From positions 1 to 64,000 of the forward strand of contig CAZIFB010000011.1 in NCBI GenBank assembly GCA_964538915.1: a stretch of DNA of 64,000 bases, read 5' to 3'. Positions 1-8,952 of this stretch are shown here, piece by piece; the first letter of the stretch is position 1; each line of letters begins with the position of its first letter. Both the position numbers and the translations under genes were made by a program. This DNA comes from JAEUHQ01 sp964538915. GTDB lineage: Bacteria; Planctomycetota; UBA1135; UBA2386. The notes below the pieces were generated by a model. It searched no databases. It had not been told where the DNA came from and was given only the letters and a program-made list of their open reading frames with translations.

Positions 1-22
1 GCACCTGTTCTTTGCTGACGCA

Positions 23-40
23 GCTCGCCGAACGGCGAGC
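23..40. repeat. Short perfect inverted repeat
   Basis: Two 8-base arms (gctcgccg and cggcgagc) separated by AA form a perfect hairpin immediately before the tandem repeats. It may be a terminator or a REP-like element; no run of T follows it on either strand. Confidence 0.4.
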
Positions 41-47
41 CACCATG

Positions 48-186
48 CTCAGAACCGGAGCGGTGCGCCAGAGGCGCACAGCAAGGTCCTGTGCGGAGCG
101 TGTGCGAAGTGGGGTGGGCACGCCTCAGAACCGGAGCGGTGCGCCAGAGGCGCACGGCAAGGTCCTGTGCGGAGCGCGTGCGAAGC
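48..186. repeat. Tandem direct repeat, two 63-bp copies at 76-bp spacing
   Basis: Positions 48-110 and 124-186 are nearly identical (only a few mismatches). Each unit carries the perfect inverted repeat gtgcgcc-aga-ggcgcac. The unit lies outside any convincing gene, between the window edge and the end of the first minus-strand gene. It resembles an intergenic REP/BIME-type element; whether it is dispersed in the genome cannot be seen here. Confidence 0.6.
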
Positions 187-191
187 ACGCG
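175..191 (-). terminator. Hairpin just downstream of the first minus-strand gene
   Basis: The perfect 7-bp stem cgcgtgc-gaa-gcacgcg starts 7 bases beyond the stop codon at 198-200. It overlaps the end of the second repeat copy. It lacks a T-tract, so a terminator role is an inference from position only. Confidence 0.4.
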
Positions 192-197
192 GTCCGG

Positions 198-935
198 TCA
201 GAACACGACGCCGCCCGACACCACGAGGCCGCGGAAGCTCGCGTCGTGACCCAGCACGACGAACCCGTTCTCCTCGTCGCTCTCGTCCATCGACCGCCAG
301 CGGCCGACGAACGCGACGCCGATCTCGGCCGGGCCGGCGCGGAAGCGCGTGCCGACCTCGGCGCCCCACATCACGGTCGACGACACGTAGTCGTTCGAGT
401 CGCCGTCGATGTCGATCGCCGTTGCTGCTGCGCCGACGCCGACTTCGCCGTAGAGCGACCACCCGAGCCGGCGGCGCGCGATCAGGGCGAACTCCGGCGC
501 GATCTCGAGGTACGGGCCGATCGATCCGTAGGTCGCTTCGTTGTCCGTCACGTTCTCCTGCAGCTCGTAGCCCTCGAGCAGGATGCCGATGCGGAACGGC
601 ATCTCGAAGCGCTCCGCGGCGACGCGGTAGGTGAAGTGCAGGAAGATGTCGGACAACCGGGCCTCGCTCGCGGCGAACCCGGTGTCGGCGAACAGGTCGT
701 CGTCGGAGGCGATTCCTTCGAACCGCAGCCCGCCGCCGAATCCGCTCTTGGTCGTTGCTTCGAACTCGATGCGCAGGAACCCGGCATCCGTCTGGTCGTC
801 GGGTCCGCCGCCGTCGCTGTCGTGCTCCCACTGCCCGCCGCCGAAGGCGAGGCGCACTTCGAAGTGGGATCTGCGTTCCGGCTCCTGGGCAGCGAGGGCG
901 AGTGTCGTGACGAGGATGCTGGTGAGGATGCGCAT
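198..935 (-). CDS. Secreted, probably outer-membrane beta-barrel protein (hypothetical)
   Basis: The product is 245 aa with an N-terminal signal peptide (MRILTSILVTTLALAAQ). After it come alternating hydrophobic/polar stretches rich in Phe, Gly and Arg, such as FGGGLRFEG and IGILLEGYEL, which suggest membrane-spanning beta-strands. The chain ends in FRGLVVSGGVVF, close to the terminal aromatic signal of outer-membrane barrels. The start at 935 is chosen because it begins the signal peptide; upstream in-frame codons read through the intergenic region. No family is recognised. The gene follows the HEAT-repeat gene on the same strand with an 80-base gap, so the two may be co-transcribed. Confidence 0.7.
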   Translation of the reverse strand: MRILTSILVTTLALAAQEPERRSHFEVRLAFGGGQWEHDSDGGGPDDQTDAGFLRIEFEATTKSGFGGGLRFEGIASDDDLFADTGFAASEARLSDIFLHFTYRVAAERFEMPFRIGILLEGYELQENVTDNEATYGSIGPYLEIAPEFALIARRRLGWSLYGEVGVGAAATAIDIDGDSNDYVSSTVMWGAEVGTRFRAGPAEIGVAFVGRWRSMDESDEENGFVVLGHDASFRGLVVSGGVVF

Positions 936-1015
936 GAGCGGGATCGTAGCTGTGGCCCGGGGGGAAGGTCCCCTGGGGAAAAGGGCGGCAGAAGCGCAGT
1001 CCGCACGCCCTCGCT

Positions 1016-3046
1016 TCACAGGATGTCGAGGATCCCGGTCGAGCCGTTGGTGAGGGTCTCGACCGCGGCGCGGTAGTTCGTGTCCGCACCGAAGCAGCTG
1101 TTCCATGGCAAGGGGTCTTTGTCGGCGATCCCGCCGAGGGCGACCGCGGCGAACGCGCGCGGCAGGTCGCGGAGCTCCTCATTGCCCAGCATCGTGTCGA
1201 GGGCCCGGATCGACCGCCGATCGCCGATCGTCCCGATCGCGCTGGCGAACGCAGCCAGTGTCGCGAGGCTCGAGATCCCACCAGCGTCCTCGAGTCGCCG
1301 CTGCAGCGCCTCGGCCGCTCGTTTGTCGCCGAGCTTGCCGAGTGCGACGGCGGCTTGGGACAGCAGGGTCGGGCGACGCTCGGCCGCGCGCAGCACGCCG
1401 TGCAGGTCTTCGCACGAGTCGCGGTCCCGCATCAGGGCGAGGCCGATGCAGAGGTAGCCGGCCATCTGCTCCTTCGCGGTGTTGGCGAGCATGCGCTCAC
1501 GCAACGCCGGCGCGGCGTCCGTGGTGCGCGACAGCCCGAGTGCGATCGCGAGCGCTCCGACGAGCGACGGGTCCTTCGCTTGGGTGAACGCGTCTTGCAG
1601 CCGCTCGCCGAGCAGCCGGTCGGGGTCCGTCTGCGGCTCGTGTGCGCGCCGGTCGAATTCGAGGATCCCGAGCGCGAGGGCGAGCCACGGCTTCTGCTGG
1701 TTCTTCGAGCCCTCCGCGAACGCTCGCAGCAGCGCGTCGCGGTTCGCCTTCCCGCCGATCCGCCCGAGCGCGAGCGCGGCGAACCAGCGCGTCTGCGCGT
1801 CCCTGTGACTGCGGTAGACGTCGAGCAGCACCGTCTGCATCGCCTCGTCGTCGGGTCGCGCGAGCTGGCCGATCGCGAGTGCGCACGAGCGGGCGATGTC
1901 GTGCGAAGCGCGGGCGAGGCGCCCCTTGCCGCGCAGGTCGTTCGCGAACGAAGCCTCGAACTCGCGGCTCGCCGGTCGATCACGGCCGAGGAGCTTCGCG
2001 ATCGCGGTGGGGCAGTGCGATTGCACGAGCTGCTCGGCCGGACCGGCGTCGCGGCCGTAGCAGTGCGCGAGGCAGTCGACGGCGCGTTCGAGGAGCCTTT
2101 GGTCGGCCGGGGTCGACGACCCGATCTCCAGGACGCCGATGGCCTGGATCGCCGCGACCTTCACGTTGCGGTTCCCGATCGCCGTGTCCTCGAGCACCTT
2201 CTGGAGAGCCTCGAACACCATCTCCTTCGTGCCTGGGTTGGTGCTGCGCCGTGCGAGCAGGCCGAGACCGTACGCCGCGAACGAGCGGGTGCGGGCGTCG
2301 ACGGCCTTGCCGTACGCGGCGCGCCCGGTTGCGTCGTCGAGCACGAGACCGCGCAGCAGGTCGAGCTCCTTCTCCTTCGCGATGCCCGCGATCCCGATCG
2401 CCAGCGCCGCCGTTTCGCGCACTTCCTGCTGCGGACGTTGCAGCCTCGGCGCGAACACGTCGACGAGGTCGAAGTCCGGGTGGTTCGCTCCCGCCTTCGC
2501 CATCGCGACCATGCACGACGACACGATGTCGTTCTGGTTCGTCGCGTCGATCGCTCGCTTCAGCGCCGGGAGCACGTCGTTCAGGATCTCGCCGGAGGTG
2601 GGCTTCAGCGTGTCGGCACGGCGACGCTTGCCGAGGAAGATCTCGTCTTCGCTCGTCGTCGCCCCTGGATCGTGCACGGCCGCCTTCAGCCCGAGGTAGC
2701 GGTCCTTGTTGAACTCCCACCAGAACGTCCACTCCGTGAGATCCTCGGTGATCTCGGCCCGGCCCGGAGTGTGACCTGCGCCGCCGCCGGGGTTGCCAGG
2801 ACCGGAGCCGGAACCGCCCGTCGATCCGGGCCGCCCTCCGGTCGGCGTCGGCGCCGTGGGTGTCGTCGGTCCGGGAGTCGTCGGTCCGGGCTCCGAGGGG
2901 CCGGGCGTGTTGCCGCCGGGGCCCGTGGGGCCGGGCGGAACGACGTCGCCGGGGCCGCGGTACTGGCCGCCGTGCGCGAAGGCGGCATGGGTGGTGAACG
3001 CGAGGATCCCTGCGCACAGGGTCGCCCGGAGGAGAACGTTCGGCAT
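1016..3046 (-). CDS. Secreted HEAT-repeat protein
   Basis: The product is 676 aa. A signal peptide ends near AAFA (about residue 24). It is followed by a roughly 55-residue linker of Pro, Gly and Thr in short PGPTxPG units. The rest of the chain is a series of about 30-40 residue helical pairs with patterns such as RETAALAIGIAG, ALALGRIGG, SQAAVALGKLGD and AFAAVALGGIAD, typical of HEAT/PBS-lyase repeats. Such proteins are protein-interaction scaffolds; no catalytic motif is visible. The start at 3046 is preceded by an AAGGAACAG Shine-Dalgarno-like stretch on the minus strand. It is exported, so it probably acts in the periplasm or at the cell surface. Confidence 0.8.
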   Translation of the reverse strand: MPNVLLRATLCAGILAFTTHAAFAHGGQYRGPGDVVPPGPTGPGGNTPGPSEPGPTTPGPTTPTAPTPTGGRPGSTGGSGSGPGNPGGGAGHTPGRAEITEDLTEWTFWWEFNKDRYLGLKAAVHDPGATTSEDEIFLGKRRRADTLKPTSGEILNDVLPALKRAIDATNQNDIVSSCMVAMAKAGANHPDFDLVDVFAPRLQRPQQEVRETAALAIGIAGIAKEKELDLLRGLVLDDATGRAAYGKAVDARTRSFAAYGLGLLARRSTNPGTKEMVFEALQKVLEDTAIGNRNVKVAAIQAIGVLEIGSSTPADQRLLERAVDCLAHCYGRDAGPAEQLVQSHCPTAIAKLLGRDRPASREFEASFANDLRGKGRLARASHDIARSCALAIGQLARPDDEAMQTVLLDVYRSHRDAQTRWFAALALGRIGGKANRDALLRAFAEGSKNQQKPWLALALGILEFDRRAHEPQTDPDRLLGERLQDAFTQAKDPSLVGALAIALGLSRTTDAAPALRERMLANTAKEQMAGYLCIGLALMRDRDSCEDLHGVLRAAERRPTLLSQAAVALGKLGDKRAAEALQRRLEDAGGISSLATLAAFASAIGTIGDRRSIRALDTMLGNEELRDLPRAFAAVALGGIADKDPLPWNSCFGADTNYRAAVETLTNGSTGILDIL

Positions 3047-3142
3047 TCTGTTCCTTGCTTTGCACGCGGGCGACGACGTGCATCGGTGCAGAAGCAAGGA
3101 CGGTGCCGCGAGCGACGCGTGTGCGCCGGCCGGCACGGATGA

Positions 3143-3161
3143 CGCGCGTCTGCTACGCGCG
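3143..3161. repeat. Inverted repeat upstream of the decayed hydrolase
   Basis: Arms cgcgcgt and acgcgcg flank a 5-base loop, about 40 bases before the start at 3202 and within the divergent intergenic region. It could be an operator or a chance feature of GC-rich DNA. Confidence 0.25.
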
Positions 3162-3201
3162 GGGAACGGGAACGCTCGGCGCCTGCCGCTACTGTTCGGC
3201 G

Positions 3202-3937
3202 ATGACTCCATCGCCTTCGCGCGCACGCCGTCCCGCGCGGTGGAAGCGCTGGGTCGTGATCGTTGCGGGCACCGTCACGTCGTGGCTCGGCGCGGGTTTC
3301 GTCGCCGCACTCGTGGTCACACGTCCGTGGAACGTGCCCGTCGAGATGCGCACGACGATCGCGGGTCGCCCGGTGGAGGCCGTGTCCGTCACGGCCGCCG
3401 ATGGCGCGACCGGTCGCGGCTGGCTCGTTCGTGCCGCGGACGGTGCGAGACGTTGCGTCGTGCTGGCGGCCGGGATCCGCGGCAATCGCGACCGTCGGCG
3501 CGCACGGGGTGTCGCTCGGGGCCGCGGCGGTCGTGTACGGCGCGGTCCGTTGCGTCCCGGCGCCCACCTGGGACTTCGTCGTGCTGGAGGCGTGCTACCG
3601 CGACATCGACGGCGCGGTCGCCGGGCGACTGCCGTGGCTGCCGTTCGCCGCGTGGTGCACGCTGCCGATGGCCTGGTTCGCGGGCCTCCGAACGGGCGCT
3701 CGGACCGCGGACCTGCGTCCGGTCGACGCCATCGGGTGCGTGACCTGTCCGACCCTGTTCGTGTGCGGCACCGCCGATGTCGAAGTCGGCGACGGCGCCG
3801 CCGCGGAACTGCTGCGGCGCAGTGGAGCTGCTGCGAAGGAACTCGTCGAGATCCCGGGTGCGGGACACGTCGATCTCTGGGGCGTCGCCGGCGACACGCT
3901 TCGGTCGGCGCTCGCCGCGTTCCTCGCGCGGCGGTGA
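3202..3937 (+). pseudogene. Alpha/beta hydrolase with internal deletion and frameshift
   Basis: The N-terminal part (3202 to about 3490) reads as a membrane-anchored hydrolase with a hydrophobic helix (about residues 16-34) and the oxyanion-region sequence VVLAAGIRGNR. From about 3491 the protein homology continues in another frame with GAHGVSLGAA, which holds the GxSxG nucleophile elbow. Later come the likely acid (FVCGTADVEV) and histidine (GAGHVDLW), ending at 3937. In this family about 50 residues normally lie between the HGxRG strand and the nucleophile elbow. They are missing here, and the frame changes at the junction. A deletion of this size cannot be a one-base reading error, so I call it a decayed gene; the original function was a serine hydrolase of unknown substrate. 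Confidence 0.7.
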
Positions 3938-4005
3938 GCGGCGCCCTGCGCGAGATGCGCAGGCGAGCCGGATGCACTGCTCGTCCGCCGTGTTCGCCGA
4001 TTCGA

Positions 4006-4023
4006 TTCGCCCCGAAGGGCGAA
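4006..4023 (-). terminator. Perfect hairpin after the UDP-sugar dehydrogenase gene
   Basis: Stem ttcgccc/gggcgaa with a four-base cgaa loop lies 6 bases past the stop codon at 4029-4031. It also sits about 70 bases beyond the end of the convergent hydrolase remnant, so it could serve both directions. No clear T-run follows. Confidence 0.5.
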
Positions 4024-4028
4024 CCGGA

Positions 4029-5381
4029 TCACGCCTGCACGTACTTGCCGGCGATCGGCAGCAGCTTGCTGAGCGCGTTGCGCGAGTCGACCACGAGGTT
4101 CGAGTGGTCGGCGATGGCATTCCAGTCCACCGCGGCGTGGTTCGTGACGATCAGCACGCAGTCCGCGCCCTTCAGGTTGTCGCGCGTGAGCGGCACGGAG
4201 TGCATCCGGTACTCCATGTACTTCCGCATGCCGGCGAACAGCGGCACGTGCGGGTCGTGGTAGCTGACGTCGGCGCCGTGCTCGAACAACAGCTTGATGA
4301 TCTCGGCTGCCGGCGTTTCGCGAACGTCGTCGACGTCCGGCTTGTACGCGAGGCCGATCACGAGGACCTTGCTGCCGCGCAGCGGCTTGCCGACCTCGTT
4401 CAGGCCTTCGATCGTCTTGTGGATCACGTAGTGCGGCATCGAGTTGTTGATCTCGCCCGCCAGCTCGATGAAGCGCGTGTGGTGGCCGAACTCGCGCGCC
4501 TTCCACGTGAGGTAGAACGGGTCGATCGGGATGCAGTGACCGCCGAGACCGGGGCCCGGATAGAAGGCCTGGAAGCCGAACGGCTTCGTCGCCGCCGCGT
4601 CGATCACCTTCCAGATGTCGATGCCCATCGCGCCCAGCACGGGCTTCAGCTCGTTGACGAGCGCGATGTTGACGCAGCGATAGATGTTCTCGAGCAGCTT
4701 CGCGGCTTCGGCGACCTCCGCGTTGTCGACCGGGATCACCTTCTTGATCGCCGCCGCGTACAGCATCGTGGCGAGCTTGCCGCTCGTCTCGTCCGTGCCG
4801 CCGACGAGCTTCGGGATCGTCTGCGTGCTGTGGTCCTTGCGACCCGGATCTTCGCGTTCGGGGCTGAACGCCAGGAAGTAGTCCTTGCCGGCGACGAGGC
4901 CCGTCTTCGCCAGGATCGGCATGCAGTCGCCGCGCGTGGTGCCGGGGTAGGTCGTCGACTCGAGCGACACGAGCTGGCCCTTCCGCAGGACCTTCGCGAC
5001 CATCTCGGTCGATTTCTCGATGTAGCTCATGTCCGGCTCGCCGTGCCTGCCGAGCGGCGTCGGCACGCACAGGATGATCGCGTCCGCCTTCGCGAGGTCG
5101 GACGGATTGGCGGTGGGCAGGAACTTCGGCGACTTCGACAGCTCGCCGACGAAGTCCTCCCCGAGGTGCTTCAGGTACGACTCACCGCGCTTCAGCATGT
5201 CGATCTTCTGCGTGTCGACGTCGTAGCCGACGACCGGGAACCCGGCCTGGAAGAACGCGCGCAGCAGCGGGAGACCGACGTAGCCGAGTCCGACGACGCC
5301 GACGGTGGCCGTGCGTTCGCGGATCTTCGCTTCGAGTTGGGCAGCGGGGGATTTGGCTTCGACCATGGGTTGGAGGGCCAT
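4029..5381 (-). CDS. Nucleotide-sugar dehydrogenase (UDP-GlcNAc/UDP-ManNAc 6-dehydrogenase type, WbpA-like)
   Basis: The 450-aa product has the full three-part architecture of UDP-sugar dehydrogenases. The Rossmann motif GLGYVG is at residues 31-36. The central region carries FSPEREDPG. The catalytic motif GGHCIPIDP contains Cys283. A C-terminal substrate-binding Rossmann half carries VLVIGLAYKPDVDDVRE. The family oxidises C6 of a UDP-sugar to the uronic acid with two NAD+, feeding polysaccharide or O-antigen synthesis. The FYPGPGLGGHCIPIDP form resembles WbpA (UDP-GlcNAc) enzymes more than UDP-glucose dehydrogenase, but the substrate is not certain. A second possible start lies at 5366. No glycosyltransferases are adjacent. 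Confidence 0.9.
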   Translation of the reverse strand: MALQPMVEAKSPAAQLEAKIRERTATVGVVGLGYVGLPLLRAFFQAGFPVVGYDVDTQKIDMLKRGESYLKHLGEDFVGELSKSPKFLPTANPSDLAKADAIILCVPTPLGRHGEPDMSYIEKSTEMVAKVLRKGQLVSLESTTYPGTTRGDCMPILAKTGLVAGKDYFLAFSPEREDPGRKDHSTQTIPKLVGGTDETSGKLATMLYAAAIKKVIPVDNAEVAEAAKLLENIYRCVNIALVNELKPVLGAMGIDIWKVIDAAATKPFGFQAFYPGPGLGGHCIPIDPFYLTWKAREFGHHTRFIELAGEINNSMPHYVIHKTIEGLNEVGKPLRGSKVLVIGLAYKPDVDDVRETPAAEIIKLLFEHGADVSYHDPHVPLFAGMRKYMEYRMHSVPLTRDNLKGADCVLIVTNHAAVDWNAIADHSNLVVDSRNALSKLLPIAGKYVQA

Positions 5382-5471
5382 AGGCGTAGCGGCCCATCGG
5401 CATTCGAGCCAGTGCGAGTGGAGGTTCCCGTCGTTCCGGCGCGCCGGCCGCGGCGGTAGCCTTTCGGCGGC

Positions 5472-5924
5472 GTGGCAGCAATCCGGGCGCGATGGGCGAG
5501 TGTCGGCGGCGGCGATGGCGGCGTCGCGGCGTGGTTCGGTGAACACGAAGCGCTCGTCGTGTGGATGACCGTGCTGTCGCTCGGCTCGCTCGTGCTCGCG
5601 GCGGTGCTGCTGCCGGTGTTCGTGGTGCGCCTTCCCGCCGACTACTTCGTCACGCAGCCCAAGGACGTCGTGGATCGTCGGCGTTCGTTCGGCTGGCTGC
5701 TGCGCTTCCTGAAGAACATGGTCGGCGCGGTCTTCGTACTCGCCGGGATCGCGATGCTCGTGCTGCCGGGGCAGGGGCTGCTGACCATGCTGATCGGACT
5801 GCTGCTGACGGACTTCCCAGGCAAGCGAAAGCTCGAACTGCGGATCGTGCGCCGGCCGGCGATCCTCGCGTTCATGAACCGCCTGCGCGAACGAAAGGGC
5901 GTGCTGCCGCTGCGCGTCGAGTGA
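5472..5924 (+). CDS. Small PGPGW-family membrane protein
   Basis: This is a 150-aa protein with two to three hydrophobic segments. The first is around residues 32-53, and a second pair lies around 80-107 with the sequence IAMLVLPGQGLLTMLIGLLL, where PGPGW-type proteins carry their Pro-Gly motif (here LPGQG). The positively charged C-terminus ends in RKGVLPLRVE. The function is unknown. A GTG codon at 5472 opens the frame; an ATG at 5565 would begin right at the first membrane segment. The gene is followed after 4 bases by the histone-deacetylase-family gene, so the two are probably co-transcribed. It diverges from the UDP-sugar dehydrogenase gene. Confidence 0.7.
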   Translation: MAAIRARWASVGGGDGGVAAWFGEHEALVVWMTVLSLGSLVLAAVLLPVFVVRLPADYFVTQPKDVVDRRRSFGWLLRFLKNMVGAVFVLAGIAMLVLPGQGLLTMLIGLLLTDFPGKRKLELRIVRRPAILAFMNRLRERKGVLPLRVE

Positions 5925-5928
5925 CCCG

Positions 5929-6822
5929 ATGCGGGTCTTCTACTCCGACCCGTTCGAGTTCCCGCTGCCGCGGCAGCACGTCTTTCCCGCCGAGAAGTAC
6001 CGGCTCCTGCGCGAACGGATCGAGCGGTGGCCGGCCGCGACCGGCGTCGAACTCGTGCTCGCGCCGCGCGCCACACGCGACGAACTGCTCCTCGTGCACG
6101 ATGCCGACTACGTCGACGCGTTCGCCGCGGGCCGGCTCGATGCCGAACACATGGCGCGCATCGGGTTCCCGTGGAGCACCGAACTCGTCGAACGCACGCT
6201 GCGCAGCTGCGGCGGAACGCTTGCCGCTGCGCGCTCGGCGCTGCGCGACGGGGCGTCCCTGCAACTGGCCGGGGGAACGCACCACGCCAGGCATGCTCGC
6301 GGCGCCGGGTACTGCGTCTTCAACGACTGCGCGATCGCCGCGCGCATCGCGCAGCGCGAGGCGGGGATCGATCGCGTGCTCGTCGTCGACACGGACGTGC
6401 ACCAGGGGGATGGCACGGCGGCGATCTTTCGCGGCGACAGCCGAGTGTTCACGTTCTCGATCCACGGCGAACAACCGTTTCCCGCGGAGAAGGCGACGAG
6501 CGACCTGGACGTGGTGCTGCCGTCGGGCGCTGGCGACGACGAGTACCTGCAATGCCTGCGCGACGGCCTCGCGGAGGCGTTCGCGCGGAGCCGGCCTCAG
6601 TTCCTCTGCTGGATCAGCGGCGCCGACCCGTTCGCCGGCGATCGATTCGGCCGCCTGAAGGTGAGCAAGGTCGGGCTCGCGGAGCGGGACCGTCTCGTCG
6701 TGGCGGCGATGCGCGCGAGCGGCGCCCCGTTCGTGGTCACGATGGGCGGCGGCTACGCGCGCGACGTCGGGGACACGGTCGACGTGTACGAGGCCACGGT
6801 GCGCGCGGTCGTCGCGGCGTGA
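5929..6822 (+). CDS. Histone deacetylase family protein (zinc deacylase)
   Basis: The 297-aa product matches the arginase/deacetylase fold used by bacterial acetoin utilisation protein AcuC-like and acetylpolyamine deacetylases. The active-site histidine pair is at 118-119 (GGTHHARH). Zinc ligands are Asp156 and His158 in DTDVHQGDGT and Asp233 in GADPFAGDRFG. The glycine loop TMGGGYARD lies near residue 265. All catalytic residues are present, so the enzyme should be active on an acetylated amine or lysine; the physiological substrate cannot be told from sequence. It has no signal peptide and acts in the cytoplasm. It starts 4 bases after the upstream membrane-protein gene. Confidence 0.9.
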   Translation: MRVFYSDPFEFPLPRQHVFPAEKYRLLRERIERWPAATGVELVLAPRATRDELLLVHDADYVDAFAAGRLDAEHMARIGFPWSTELVERTLRSCGGTLAAARSALRDGASLQLAGGTHHARHARGAGYCVFNDCAIAARIAQREAGIDRVLVVDTDVHQGDGTAAIFRGDSRVFTFSIHGEQPFPAEKATSDLDVVLPSGAGDDEYLQCLRDGLAEAFARSRPQFLCWISGADPFAGDRFGRLKVSKVGLAERDRLVVAAMRASGAPFVVTMGGGYARDVGDTVDVYEATVRAVVAA

Positions 6823-6827
6823 CCGCG

Positions 6828-7187
6828 TCAGCGCACGATCCGTTCGCCGCTGACCGTGACCGTCTTCATGCGCACGAGGCCGAGCGTGAGGTGCGTCAGG
6901 AACCAGTCGTGGAACGACGCGGCACTGGCGACGCGGAAGTTGGCGATCCCGGTGCAGTCGCCGCCGGCTTCCTTCACCAGCGCCGCCACGTTGGCCTGGC
7001 TGTCGCCCAGCAGGCCGTGCACCCACAGCACGGACTTGCCGGTGGTGACGAACGGCTCGGTGCGGGCTCCCTTCGGCGCGGGCTGCGCGCTCACGGAGAA
7101 GGGGATCGCGCCGAGGTCGTACTGAAGCGACATGCAGCCGCTGGCGGCGAGGAGGAGAGGGAAGGCGACGAAGCGGATGGGCCTCAT
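6828..7187 (-). CDS. Small lipoprotein, Bor/TRL-like
   Basis: This 119-aa protein starts with a short signal sequence and a lipobox-like LLAASGC, so the mature form would be lipid-anchored at Cys18. After a spacer it has the segment SVLWVHGLLGDSQANVAALV followed by a small Cys/Gly/Ile-rich core and a hydrophobic HLTLGLVRMKTV strand. This resembles Bor or TRL small lipoproteins. The role is unknown. It lies 43 bases downstream of the Kelch-protein gene on the same strand and is convergent with the deacetylase gene, its stop being only 5 bases from the deacetylase stop. Confidence 0.65.
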   Translation of the reverse strand: MRPIRFVAFPLLLAASGCMSLQYDLGAIPFSVSAQPAPKGARTEPFVTTGKSVLWVHGLLGDSQANVAALVKEAGGDCTGIANFRVASAASFHDWFLTHLTLGLVRMKTVTVSGERIVR

Positions 7188-7230
7188 CGCCGCATGTTGG
7201 CGCCGGCTCGGTCGCGCGGCCAGCCAGCCT

Positions 7231-8952
7231 TCAGATGGCGCCGATTTCGCACGAAAGCCCGTTCGTCGCGAAGGTGCCGATCCAGCCCGAGCTGAAGTCG
7301 AGTTCGAGCACCTGCACGAAGAAGTCGAGGCCGGGCAGCGTCGGGTCGACGCTGATGTCGGACAGCGGCAGCTGCCAGGTCTGCGTCGATCCTGGGAACG
7401 GCGCGGTGAAGGCCGTGATGTCCAGCGAGCCGATCAGCAGGTCGCAGCCGAGCCCTGGACCCGGCAGGAAGCCGGTCAGGTTCGTCAGCGGGAACAAGCC
7501 CGGCCCGACCTGGCTGAAGCTGAGGATGACGAGGCCGAAGGAGATCGGCCCGAGGTTGTTCGCCTGCACTTCGAACGTGCGCGTCGTCCACGGCAGCATG
7601 TTGACCGAGAGCGACAGCAGACCGCCCGGGCCCACGCACCCGCCGCCGTACACGTCGGCCTTCGCAACCGGCGAGGCCTGGTACTCGTACACGTTCGCCG
7701 TCGGCCGCGAGCCGGTGGCCGCCGCGTTCTGGCCGCAGACCTTGTAGACCTTGCCGGTGGCGGGGACGAAGCCGTTGAAGGAGCGGCTGACGCGCCCGAT
7801 CACGCTGTCGTTGTTGCCGAACGCCGTCGGTGTGGTGGAAGCGCGGCTGTAGAGCGACCACGTGTTGGTGACGCAGTCGAACTCGCTGGTCCAGTTGGTG
7901 GGCGCGCCGCCGTAGAGCGTGCCGTAGAGATACGTGACGTTCGTGGCGACGTTGTGGCCGTTGCCGCCCTGGAGCACGATGCGCTTGCGCAGCGGGTCGT
8001 AGACCGCCTGCTGACCGATCGCCGCCGCGGGAAGGCCTTGTGTGCCGGTGGCGGTCAGCACGTCGAAGTTGCTCAGCAGCACCCAGTCCGTGCCGTTCCA
8101 CTTCCACACGTCGAGGAAGCGGATCTGCTCGACCACGGTGTTCGTCGGCGGGTTGTTGTACGTGGTCTGGTCGAGCCCGCCGCACATCACGCAGTCGTTG
8201 AAGTCGGGTCGCGTCATCAGGCTCGCCTGCGTGCGCGCGGGCGGCAGCGTGGCGGGGCTCATCGGGATCCACGCGCCGCCGAGGAACAACCACGTCTGGT
8301 TGTCGATGACGTGCGGCACCGCGTCGTTCTGCTGGCCGCCGAACATCAGCATGCCGCCCGTCAGCGGCTCGAAGCACATGGCCGCGTGCTGCCGCGGCGC
8401 GGGATTGCCGCTAGGCGGCGTGACGTCGGTCCACGTGTTCGTCGAAGGGTCGAACTCCCACGTGTCGTTGAGCAGGGTCGCCGTGCCGGTGCCCGTCGGG
8501 CCGCCGCGCGTGTTGCCGCCGAACACGACGAGCTTGTTCGTCTGCGGGTTCCACGCGACCGAAGCGCGGCCGCGATGCGCCGGCGAACCGGGGGCGCCGT
8601 CGGCGATCACCTGCGTGAACGTCCCGGCGACCGCGTCGAACTTCCACAGGTCGTTCGCCGTGGTCGTGGTGTTGTTCGCGAGGCAGCCGCCGAAGACCCA
8701 GATCGCGTCGCTGCTAGCCGCGCCGGGGTTGTCCGCGCGGAACGTCGTGTTCGCGGCGGGCGCGTAGGTGCTGCTCGAGAGCGTGCCGTTCGTCGTGTTG
8801 CCGGCCGAGGCCACGAGGGTCCAGGTCGCGCGCGGCGCGGCGCGGAGGGTGGGCGGGTTCGGCGACAGAGGCGGGAGCTGTGCCGTCAACGCGGCCGTGA
8901 TCGTGAGCGGCGCGAGCAGGAACGGGGCGACGAGAGAGCGAGGGTGCTTCAT
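7231..8952 (-). CDS. Secreted Kelch-repeat beta-propeller protein with lineage-type C-terminal domain
   Basis: The 573-aa product has a signal peptide (about residues 1-24, ending TAALTAQ). Kelch-type blades follow, with repeated FGG turns and N-x-x-W-x-F-D strands, for example WVFGGCLANN, LVVFGGNTRGG, LMFGGQQNDA and IVLQGGNGHN. The composition is rich in Asn and Thr. The final 140 residues (from about GGGCVGPGGL) form a separate beta domain containing VDPTLPGLDFFVQVLELD. This is a variant of the C-terminal motif shared by other secreted proteins in this window. The likely role is extracellular carbohydrate or protein binding. It diverges from the gene at 9098. Confidence 0.8.
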   Translation of the reverse strand: MKHPRSLVAPFLLAPLTITAALTAQLPPLSPNPPTLRAAPRATWTLVASAGNTTNGTLSSSTYAPAANTTFRADNPGAASSDAIWVFGGCLANNTTTTANDLWKFDAVAGTFTQVIADGAPGSPAHRGRASVAWNPQTNKLVVFGGNTRGGPTGTGTATLLNDTWEFDPSTNTWTDVTPPSGNPAPRQHAAMCFEPLTGGMLMFGGQQNDAVPHVIDNQTWLFLGGAWIPMSPATLPPARTQASLMTRPDFNDCVMCGGLDQTTYNNPPTNTVVEQIRFLDVWKWNGTDWVLLSNFDVLTATGTQGLPAAAIGQQAVYDPLRKRIVLQGGNGHNVATNVTYLYGTLYGGAPTNWTSEFDCVTNTWSLYSRASTTPTAFGNNDSVIGRVSRSFNGFVPATGKVYKVCGQNAAATGSRPTANVYEYQASPVAKADVYGGGCVGPGGLLSLSVNMLPWTTRTFEVQANNLGPISFGLVILSFSQVGPGLFPLTNLTGFLPGPGLGCDLLIGSLDITAFTAPFPGSTQTWQLPLSDISVDPTLPGLDFFVQVLELDFSSGWIGTFATNGLSCEIGAI

